The notes below the pieces were generated by a model that saw only the letters and a program-made list of their open reading frames with translations, made no database searches and was not told the DNA's origin. A stretch of 5,586 bases of DNA from an uncultured Collinsella sp. (GTDB lineage: Bacteria; Actinomycetota; Coriobacteriia; Coriobacteriales; Coriobacteriaceae): assembly GCA_900555765.1 (NCBI GenBank), contig USMA01000083.1:1-5586 (forward strand), given 5' to 3'. This document shows, in pieces, positions 1 through 5,356 of this stretch. How positions within the stretch are numbered: position 1 is the stretch's first letter; each line of letters opens with the position of its first letter. A program made the translations under genes and the position numbers.

Positions 1-344
1 CGCCGACGATGGCGGGCGACAGGGCGAAGCTTGTGGGTCGCGTGCCGGCATCCGAGGTGCAGGATTACGCGCTGGAGGTGGCTGCCTACACGAGTGGGCG
101 CGGGCATCTGTACCTGGAGTTTGCCGGCTATGCGCCTTGTCATGATGCCGAGCGCGTCATCGAGGCGGTGGCCTATGAGCCCGAGGCCGATCTGCCCAAC
201 ACGCCCGACTCGGTCTTTTGCTCTCACGGCGCCGGTTACACGGTCAAATGGTACGACGTACCCGCCGCGGCACACGTAAAGATCGATCCCGCCACCTTCC
301 GCCCCTGGCGAGCAGCAGACGCTGAGTTTTTCGGCCACATGTGA
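1..344 (+). CDS. TetM/TetW/TetO-type EF-G-like translation GTPase, C-terminal end (5' partial)
   Basis: The gene enters from outside the window. The frame is already open at base 3, so the ATG at base 9 is an internal codon, not a trusted start. Only about 113 C-terminal codons are visible. They match the last part of ribosomal-protection-type EF-G paralogues: the segment GRVPASEVQDYALEVAAYTS resembles the TetM region [20 protein letters not shown]. The ending NTPDSVFCSHGAGYTVKW is typical of the TetM-like translation factor family found in Clostridia and Coriobacteria. Family members are cytoplasmic GTPases that bind the ribosome at the EF-G site, and some remove tetracycline. The GTPase domain is outside the window, so tetracycline resistance cannot be claimed. 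The last codons are CAC ATG TGA, and the ATG-TGA is part of a palindromic repeat. The family call is fairly secure; the function is not. Confidence 0.8.
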   Translation, partial: PTMAGDRAKLVGRVPASEVQDYALEVAAYTSGRGHLYLEFAGYAPCHDAERVIEAVAYEPEADLPNTPDSVFCSHGAGYTVKWYDVPAAAHVKIDPATFRPWRAADAEFFGHM

Positions 345-367
345 CAAGGGTACAGCCCCTTTGTCAC
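341..367. repeat. Palindromic repeat copy 1 (GTGACAA...TTGTCAC), hairpin at gene end
   Basis: The left arm GTGACAAGGG (341-350) pairs with CCTTTGTCAC (358-367), giving ten pairs including one G-T, around a 7-nt loop. Compared with copies 2 and 3, the left arm has two substitutions (A to G at 348, G to T at 351) and no length change. The TGA stop of the upstream GTPase gene (342-344) is inside the left arm. The hairpin stands between that gene and the promoter of the next, so it may serve as a terminator or mRNA 3'-end stabiliser. There is no T-run after it, so classical intrinsic termination is not shown. I infer that it belongs to a dispersed repeat family. Confidence 0.85.
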
Positions 368-372
368 CCGCT

Positions 373-420
373 GTTGGTATAACTCGGTGTAAGTTGGTAT
401 AACTATTACCAGGGTTTACC
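373..420. promoter_or_regulatory. Helically phased array of GGTATAA/TTACC boxes (candidate operator)
   Basis: Three tandem 10-bp units follow each other without a gap: GTTGGTATAA (373-382), CTCGGTGTAA (383-392) and GTTGGTATAA (393-402). Two inverted half-sites TTACC then follow at 406-410 and 416-420, again 10 bp apart. Read on the other strand these are GGTAA. GGT therefore recurs at 376, 386 and 396 on the top strand, with complementary ACC at 408-410 and 418-420. One turn of pitch means all five boxes face one side of the helix. The array covers the -35, the -10 and the presumed transcription start of the ATPase1-uvrA operon. Cooperative binding by a repressor or by the operon's own winged-helix ATPase is an inference. 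Confidence 0.6.
375..403 (+). promoter_or_regulatory. Sigma70-type promoter of the ATPase1-uvrA operon
   Basis: The -35 element TTGGTA (375-380) matches 4 of 6 consensus bases. It is followed by a 17-bp spacer and the -10 element TATAAC (398-403), which matches 5 of 6. The start of transcription would be near 410, leaving a leader of about 28 nt before the ATG at 438. The -35 comes from the first and the -10 from the third unit of the tandem 10-bp repeat, so promoter and operator-like boxes are the same bases. Confidence 0.6.
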
Positions 421-425
421 GATTC

Positions 426-432
426 GAGGAGG
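426..432 (+). promoter_or_regulatory. Ribosome binding site of ATPase1
   Basis: GAGGAGG is a strong Shine-Dalgarno sequence, with 5 nt between it and the ATG at 438. It fixes the start of the ATPase gene. Confidence 0.85.
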
Positions 433-437
433 CCGAC

Positions 438-1556
438 ATGAATCCAAATCCCTTTAAGCCAACGGCAGGCAAGCGGCCTCCGATGCTCATCGGTCGCGAG
501 CCGGTCATCGAAGATTTCGAGGAAGGGCTCGATAACGGCGCCGGAGCGCCGGGTAGGTTCATGCTCATTACGGGGAACCGCGGCTGTGGCAAAACGGTTC
601 TCCTACGGGAGCTGCAGCGTCTAGCCAGCGCGCGCGGATGGGCGGTTGTCTCCGATTTCGCTTCGCTTGGCTTATGCGACCGCTTGGCCGACGCGCTTCG
701 CTCGAATAAACCCGTTGTGACGTCAATGGAGTTTGGGCCGTCGTTTGGCCGGATGTCGGTCGAGGCGGCGCGAGCAAAGGGCGAAACGTTGCGAGGGCTG
801 GTCAACGAGCGCCTCAAGAAGCTCGGTCCAGGCAAGGGCATACTGTTTGCGATTGACGAGGCCCAATCTGCGTCTATCGAGGAACTGGCGGCGCTGGCCG
901 TTCTCTATCAGCAAGTGCCCGGAGATCAAGATGCTACGGGCTTGTCCGATAGCGACCAGCGCGGTCTTGCGCTGGTGTTCGCCGGCTTACCCAGTATGGT
1001 TGATGACTTGCTCGAAGAGCCGAGCGTGACGTTTTTGCGGCGTGCTCAGCAGCGTACGCTGGGGGCGATTTCTTTGCCCAAAGTGCGCGATTCGTATATC
1101 AAGACGGTCAAAGACGCTGGTCTTTACGTTGATGCGGAGACGGCGGACCTTGCGGCGCGCAAGAGCATGGGGCATCCCTATATGGTTCAGCTGGTGGGCT
1201 ATTACATGTGGCGGTCTGCTGTCCGGCGTGGCTCGCAGGTCATTGAAGAGCGCGATGTTGAGGCTGGGCACGCGGATGCCGTCTCCGAGTTCTACGAAGC
1301 GGTTGACGCGCCCCTGTATTACGGGCTGCGCAGTCCACAGCGCCTATTTATCGAGGCCATGGCAGTTGCCGGAGGCACGCCGACGCGCATGGCGGACATC
1401 ATTGAGCGCTGTGATCGCACTCAGAGCTGGGCGAGTAAATATCGCGCAAGCCTGATTCGCGAGCGCGTCATCGAGGCTGCCGGATACGGCCTCGTCCGGT
1501 TTACCGTGCCCATGCTGGGCGCGTACATTCGCGATCGAGTTATATGGCATGAGTAG
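438..1556 (+). CDS. ORC/Cdc6-like AAA+ ATPase with C-terminal winged-helix region (ATPase1)
   Basis: This is a 372-residue cytoplasmic P-loop ATPase. The N-terminus has the NPF..P and LIGRE entry typical of AAA_16/ATPase_2-type proteins. Walker A is GNRGCGKT (46-53), and Walker B is GILFAIDEAQ (134-143, D140/E141). A sensor-1-like strand ends in AGLP (182-185). FLRRAQQ (199-205) is a probable arginine-finger segment. GHPYMVQLVGYYMW (245-258) belongs to the lid. Residues from about 298 to 368 look like a winged helix and end in GLVRFTVPMLGAYIRD. Such ATPases act on DNA or as ATP-driven switches; no partner or substrate is proven here. The start is fixed by GAGGAGG, and the gene is the first of an operon whose second gene it overlaps by 8 nt. 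It is clearly paralogous to the minus-strand ATPase at 4103-5203. The ATPase fold is certain, while its role is unknown. Confidence 0.88.
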   Translation: MNPNPFKPTAGKRPPMLIGREPVIEDFEEGLDNGAGAPGRFMLITGNRGCGKTVLLRELQRLASARGWAVVSDFASLGLCDRLADALRSNKPVVTSMEFGPSFGRMSVEAARAKGETLRGLVNERLKKLGPGKGILFAIDEAQSASIEELAALAVLYQQVPGDQDATGLSDSDQRGLALVFAGLPSMVDDLLEEPSVTFLRRAQQRTLGAISLPKVRDSYIKTVKDAGLYVDAETADLAARKSMGHPYMVQLVGYYMWRSAVRRGSQVIEERDVEAGHADAVSEFYEAVDAPLYYGLRSPQRLFIEAMAVAGGTPTRMADIIERCDRTQSWASKYRASLIRERVIEAAGYGLVRFTVPMLGAYIRDRVIWHE

Positions 1557-4062
1557 GGTGATAAAGGTGACGGAACAGAAGATGAACCCGCAGGCTATCG
1601 AGGTGTGTGGCGCGCGCGTCCATAACCTCAAAGACATCGATATCGATATTCCGCTGGGAAAGCTCGTGGGCATTGCCGGCGTGTCGGGTTCGGGCAAGAG
1701 TTCGCTGGCACTCGGGGTTCTTTATGCCGAGGGCTCGCGCCGCTATCTGGAGGCGCTCAGCACCTATACCCGCCGTCGTCTGACGCAGGCCGAGCACGCC
1801 CAGGTGGACGAGGTGCTGCACGTGCCAGCGGCGCTCGCATTACATCAGCGCCCCAGCGTACCGGGCGTGCGCTCGACCTTTGGTACCATGACCGAGCTCA
1901 ACAATAGCCTGCGTCTACTCTTTAGCCGTTGCGCCCATCACGTGTGCCCGCATTGCGGGGCGCGTGTGGAGCCGAGCCTTAACGTGGCTGCGGGCCTGTC
2001 GCTCACGTGTCCGACATGCGGCCGCGAGTTCTACGCGCCGGGTGCCGAGGATTTGGCTTTCAATAGCGGCGGTGCGTGCCCTACCTGCGGCGGCACCGGT
2101 GTCATGCGCGAGGTAGACGAGGCGAGCCTGGTGCCCGACGAGTCAAAGACCATCAACGAGGGCGCAGTCCTTCCCTGGGGCACGCTCATGTGGGATCTGA
2201 TGAAGCAGGTGGCAGGCGAGATGGGCGTGCGTACCGACGTGCCGTTTAACCAGCTCACGCCTCAAGAGCGCGACATCGTGTTTCATGGTCCAGCGGTTAA
2301 GAAGCACATTCTCTACGTTCCCAAAAACGGTGAGGGCGCCACGCCGCTCGACTTCACCTATTACAACGCCGTCTATACCGTCGAGAATGCGCTCGCCAAG
2401 GTCAAGGACGATAAGGGCTTAAAACGCGTTGCGCGCTTTTTGCGCGAGGGAGCATGCCGCGATTGCGGCGGCACGCGTCTCTCCGAGGCTGCGCGCCAGC
2501 CCCAAGTGCGCGGTATCAATCTGACACAGGCGGCGGCCATGACGCTGGGCGAGGCGATTGAGTGGGTGCGCGGGGTGCCTGCATCCTTGCCGCCCGAGAT
2601 GCAGCCCATGGCGACGGATATCTGCGATTCGTTTTTGGGCGCGGCTCGCCGTCTGGTCGACCTGGGTCTCGATTACCTTTCACTCGACCGCGCCGGTGCC
2701 ACGCTTTCCACGGGTGAGCGCCAGCGTGTGCAGCTCGCCCGCGTGGTGCGCAACCGGTCGACGGGCGTGCTCTATGTGCTGGACGAGCCCTCAATTGGCT
2801 TGCATCCCGCCAATGTCGACGGCTTGGTGGGCGTGATGCGCGATTTGGTGGATGACGGCAACACCGTGGTTGTTGTCGACCACGATACGCGCGTACTGGC
2901 GGAAGCCGACTATCTGGTCGAGATGGGCCCCGTTGCCGGAGCAGGCGGCGGCAGTGTAATCGCCGCGGGCACGGTGGACGAGGTCGAGCAATCGCAGGAC
3001 AGCCGTATCGCGCCGTTTTTGCGCGCCGAGCCCAAGCGCTTGCGTCCGCAGGTGACTGACGACGAAATGTTCGACCAGGGCCATATCCGCATGGCGACCG
3101 ATACCATCCATACCGTCAAACCGCTCGAAGTCGATATTCCGCGCGGCCGCTTGGTCGCGGTGACGGGTGTTTCGGGTTCGGGTAAGACGACGTTGGTGCT
3201 CGAGACGCTCATCCCGGCGCTTAAGGCGCAGGCAGCTGGCGAGCGTCTGCCGGGGCACGTGCGTTGGGTCGATGCCGAGGGCATTGCCCGCGCCAACCTG
3301 ATTGACGCTACGCCCATTGGCGCCAATGTTCGCTCGACGGTGGCAACTTATGCCGACATCCATGACGAGCTGCGCCGCGCCTTTGCCCGTACGCCCGAGG
3401 CTAAGGCAGCTGGCTACAAGGCGGGCGCCTTTAGCTACAACACCGGCGCCTTGCGCTGCCCTACGTGCGACGGCACGGGCTCGATATCGCTCGACGTGCA
3501 GTTTTTGCCCGACGTCGAGATCGTCTGCCCGGCATGTCGCGGTTCGCGTTATGCGGACGCGGCTTCGCATATCCATCGTGAGGGCAAGGACGGGAGTCTG
3601 CTTACGTTGCCGCAGCTCATGGACATGAGTGTGGACGAGGCCCTCGACGCCACGGTGGGACTCAAGAAGGTTCAGACGCGCTTGCAGACCTTGCACGACC
3701 TGGGCTTGGGCTATCTCACGCTCGGCGAGCCCACACCGGCGCTCTCGGGCGGCGAGGCTCAGCGCCTTAAGCTCGCGAGCGAGATGGGCCGCGTGCAGGA
3801 CGATGCCGTATTCGTATTCGACGAGCCCACGATCGGCCTACATCCGCTCGATGTTCAGGTGTTGCTGAGTGTGTTCGACGGCCTTGTTGCCAAAGGCGCC
3901 ACGGTTATCGTGATCGAGCACGATCTCGACCTTATCCGTAACGCCGATTACGTGATCGACATGGGCCCGGGCGGTGGCGACGCCGGCGGGCAAATCGTCT
4001 GCGCCGGCCCGCCGGGCGACATCGCAGCCTGCTCCAAGAGCATTACCGGCCGCTATCTATAG
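1549..4062 (+). CDS. uvrA: Class II UvrA (UvrA2/DrrC-like) lacking the UvrB-binding domain
   Basis: This 837-residue tandem ABC ATPase is about 100 residues shorter than canonical UvrA. Module I has Walker A GVSGSGKSS (44-52), a variant signature LSTGERQR (386-393), Walker B VLYVLDEPSIGLH (407-419) and H445. Module II has GVSGSGKTT (540-548), LSGGEAQRL (732-740), VFVFDEPTIGLH (754-765) and H791. CxxC pairs lie at 133/136, 154/157, 177/180, 303/306, 637/640 and 660/663. Only 17 residues separate C136 from C154, where canonical UvrA carries its UvrB-binding domain, so that domain is absent. This is the architecture of Deinococcus UvrA2; DrrC, a daunorubicin-resistance protein, is another UvrA-like relative. 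The protein should bind DNA as a dimer, but probably not load UvrB. The ATG at 1549 overlaps the ATPase1 stop, which suggests translational coupling; M12 (ATG at 1582) is an alternative start. The symbol is used in the family sense. The main uvrA of the genome is presumably elsewhere. Confidence 0.92.
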   Translation: MSRVIKVTEQKMNPQAIEVCGARVHNLKDIDIDIPLGKLVGIAGVSGSGKSSLALGVLYAEGSRRYLEALSTYTRRRLTQAEHAQVDEVLHVPAALALHQRPSVPGVRSTFGTMTELNNSLRLLFSRCAHHVCPHCGARVEPSLNVAAGLSLTCPTCGREFYAPGAEDLAFNSGGACPTCGGTGVMREVDEASLVPDESKTINEGAVLPWGTLMWDLMKQVAGEMGVRTDVPFNQLTPQERDIVFHGPAVKKHILYVPKNGEGATPLDFTYYNAVYTVENALAKVKDDKGLKRVARFLREGACRDCGGTRLSEAARQPQVRGINLTQAAAMTLGEAIEWVRGVPASLPPEMQPMATDICDSFLGAARRLVDLGLDYLSLDRAGATLSTGERQRVQLARVVRNRSTGVLYVLDEPSIGLHPANVDGLVGVMRDLVDDGNTVVVVDHDTRVLAEADYLVEMGPVAGAGGGSVIAAGTVDEVEQSQDSRIAPFLRAEPKRLRPQVTDDEMFDQGHIRMATDTIHTVKPLEVDIPRGRLVAVTGVSGSGKTTLVLETLIPALKAQAAGERLPGHVRWVDAEGIARANLIDATPIGANVRSTVATYADIHDELRRAFARTPEAKAAGYKAGAFSYNTGALRCPTCDGTGSISLDVQFLPDVEIVCPACRGSRYADAASHIHREGKDGSLLTLPQLMDMSVDEALDATVGLKKVQTRLQTLHDLGLGYLTLGEPTPALSGGEAQRLKLASEMGRVQDDAVFVFDEPTIGLHPLDVQVLLSVFDGLVAKGATVIVIEHDLDLIRNADYVIDMGPGGGDAGGQIVCAGPPGDIAACSKSITGRYL

Positions 4063-4064
4063 CC

Positions 4065-4097
4065 AATGTGACAAAGGGACAGCCCCTTTGCCTCATT
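4065..4097. repeat. Palindromic repeat copy 2, hairpin between convergent genes
   Basis: AATGTGACAAAGGG (4065-4078) pairs with CCCTTTGCCTCATT (4084-4097) around the 5-nt loop ACAGC. There are 12 pairs and two mismatches (4069/4093 and 4071/4091), so the right arm has decayed from GTCACATT to GCCTCATT. It fills almost all of the 40-bp gap between the uvrA stop and the stop of the convergent ATPase2 gene, which suits a bidirectional terminator or 3'-end element. Its ATG-TGA (4066-4071) is in frame with uvrA, only two codons past the real TAG stop. No T-tract is present on either side. Confidence 0.85.
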
Positions 4098-4102
4098 GAT
4101 GT

Positions 4103-5203
4103 CTATTTCACGCATTGAGCCGCGAGATAGTCGCGGAAGAATGGCAATTCAAATGCGACGAGCCCTCGTCCTCGTTCCCCGATGATGCCGGCATCTATCA
4201 TGCGGCGTCGGTAGCGGGAGACCTGCTGTGGCGAACGCTTAAGGCGCTCGACAAGGTCAGCGGTGGTGGACTCTTCCTCGTCATCGAGCATGGCGATGAG
4301 GAATCGCTTGTCCTCTGCAGTGAGTTCCCGATAGGTTGCCGCGAGGATTCGGTCGTCCATCTCGTCGCGCGCGATTTTGATTCCCAGGTCAAAGTCGCGC
4401 GACGAGATTTCCTTCGAATCGCTTGTGAGATCCCAGGCACGGTAGCCTACGAGTTGCAATAGGAAGGGAAAACCAGAGATCGAGCGAACGGCTCTATCGA
4501 TTCCCTCAGCATCTGCCAGGCGATCGTTTTCCTGAATTGTGCGAATCAAGGCTTCGCGCACGTCATAGTCGGCAATGCGACCCAGATGATATTGTTGGGC
4601 GCGGCGAAGGAACGAGACCGTCTTGTGGTTCAGTAGCGTCGATACGTTGTTGGGAAGTCCCGCCATGAGCAGCGCGACGCGTTTCCCATCGGTCACAAAG
4701 TGCTGATACGTCGCTGCGAGCTGAATCATCTCGTCGAGTGTCGGGTCTACCTCGTCAACCGTGACGAGCAGACCGGTGCCCGCCTCGTTGAGCTGGTCGA
4801 TGATGTCGCTCATGCGATAACGCCAGGTTGAGGCATCGTGAACGCGATTGACCTCGATGCTGCCGATCGGTGCAATTCCGAGACCGGTGACTTCGAAGTT
4901 GTTAGACGGGTCGATAAGATGGCCGGCAGCACGTTTCGCCCCGAACTCGATTTCCTCAAGCATTCCCGGGAGCGCGGTTGTCTTTACGGCAATCCAGCCG
5001 TGGGATTCTGCCCTTGTCGCAAGCGACGACATGAGAGCGGTTTTACCGGTTCCACGTGCGCCCGAGAAGATCGATGTCAATTCTGGGCGCCTGCGCTGGC
5101 TCAAGAAGGCACGGTCCAAATCCCGAATAATCTGCTGTCTGCCAGCGAGATGGGCAGGAACCTCACCAAAACTGGGGGTAAACGGGTTCTCGAGATATTT
5201 CAC
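4103..5203 (-). CDS. ORC/Cdc6-like AAA+ ATPase with C-terminal winged-helix region (ATPase2)
   Basis: This is a 366-residue cytoplasmic P-loop ATPase starting at GTG, with a good ribosome binding site. Walker A is GARGTGKT (48-55), and Walker B is GLLVTVDEVD (144-153, D150/E151). A sensor-1-like strand LLMAGLP covers 178-184, FLRRAQQ covers 198-204 (candidate arginine finger), and a lid segment SGFPFLLQLVGYRAW covers 243-257. A winged-helix-like C-terminus lies from about 293 to 360, with SPQQVSRYRRRMIDAGII as its likely recognition region. The order and many blocks match ATPase1: NPF.P, AGLP, V.FLRRAQQ..LG.I, QLVGY..W and GLV.F..P....Y. It is a lone transcription unit, convergent with uvrA. 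GC in sampled 60-base lines is about 52-58%, lower than in lines sampled from its neighbours, which may point to separate acquisition. The fold is secure; function and partners are unknown. Confidence 0.88.
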   Translation of the reverse strand: MKYLENPFTPSFGEVPAHLAGRQQIIRDLDRAFLSQRRRPELTSIFSGARGTGKTALMSSLATRAESHGWIAVKTTALPGMLEEIEFGAKRAAGHLIDPSNNFEVTGLGIAPIGSIEVNRVHDASTWRYRMSDIIDQLNEAGTGLLVTVDEVDPTLDEMIQLAATYQHFVTDGKRVALLMAGLPNNVSTLLNHKTVSFLRRAQQYHLGRIADYDVREALIRTIQENDRLADAEGIDRAVRSISGFPFLLQLVGYRAWDLTSDSKEISSRDFDLGIKIARDEMDDRILAATYRELTAEDKRFLIAMLDDEEESTTADLVERLKRSPQQVSRYRRRMIDAGIIGERGRGLVAFELPFFRDYLAAQCVK

Positions 5204-5209
5204 AAGGCT

Positions 5210-5216
5210 CTCCTTT
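5210..5216 (-). promoter_or_regulatory. Ribosome binding site of ATPase2
   Basis: Read on the minus strand this is AAAGGAG, with 6 nt before the GTG start at 5203-5201. It supports the GTG as the true start. No ATG just upstream has a comparable site. Confidence 0.75.
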
Positions 5217-5227
5217 CACACCGCCGT

Positions 5228-5261
5228 TTAACTTCATTTTACTTTAGTTAATTCTGATTAA
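5228..5261 (-). promoter_or_regulatory. AT-rich upstream region of ATPase2 with inverted repeats and a -10-like box
   Basis: The stretch between ATPase2 and trmL is markedly AT-rich compared with the rest of the window. On the minus strand TAAAAT (5241-5236) matches 5 of 6 bases of a -10 box and would start transcription about 26 nt before the GTG. I see no convincing -35 at the right distance. TTAACT (5228-5233) and AGTTAA (5246-5251) form an inverted repeat around this box. TTAAT (5248-5252) and ATTAA (5257-5261) form a second one with a 4-nt spacer. These could be operator half-sites, but short AT-rich palindromes also arise by chance. Confidence 0.3.
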
Positions 5262-5319
5262 AAGTGAGGGCTTTTTATCTAGAGCATCAATTAGGCGCGT
5301 ACGCCATCGGCGCGGCACT

Positions 5320-5356
5320 GGAATGTGACAAAGGGACAGTTCCTTTGTCACATTCC
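5320..5356. repeat. Palindromic repeat copy 3 (most intact), hairpin at the trmL 3' end
   Basis: The arms GGAATGTGACAAAGG (5320-5334) and CCTTTGTCACATTCC (5342-5356) are perfect 15-bp inverted repeats. The inner bases GACAGTT can add a G-T and an A-T pair, leaving a CAG triloop. The minus-strand trmL gene ends inside the right arm, with the last codons GGA ATG TGA and the stop at 5350-5348. The element lies between the end of trmL and the upstream region of ATPase2, so on the minus strand it could end trmL transcription before ATPase2. It is the reference copy for comparing the two degenerate ones. Confidence 0.9.

Noticed and set aside
9..344. Small complete gene starting at the ATG at base 9
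   Set aside because: The frame is open to the window edge, no ribosome binding site can be seen in the 8 bases upstream, and the protein matches the C-terminal end of a much larger GTPase.
416..929. Minus-strand open frames opposite the ATPase1 start
   Set aside because: They cover the promoter, ribosome binding site and Walker A region of a well-supported gene and show only low-complexity antisense translation.
2791..3696. 301-codon open frame on the minus strand inside uvrA
   Set aside because: It lies opposite conserved UvrA ABC motifs, its translation resembles no family, and GC-rich genes often leave long open antisense frames.
4065..4097. Classical rho-independent terminator
   Set aside because: The hairpin is good, but no T-run follows on either strand. 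It is recorded as a repeat with a possible terminator role only.
4838..5251. Plus-strand open frames opposite the 5' part of ATPase2 (137 and 127 codons)
   Set aside because: They overlap the Walker A and Walker B coding region of a clear ATPase, and the translations have no recognisable motif. They are shadows.
341..5356. CRISPR-like or integron attC-like array from the three palindromes
   Set aside because: The copies are thousands of bases apart with full genes between them, there are no regular spacers, and no cas or integrase gene is present. The cassette idea is kept as a hypothesis, not as an integron call.
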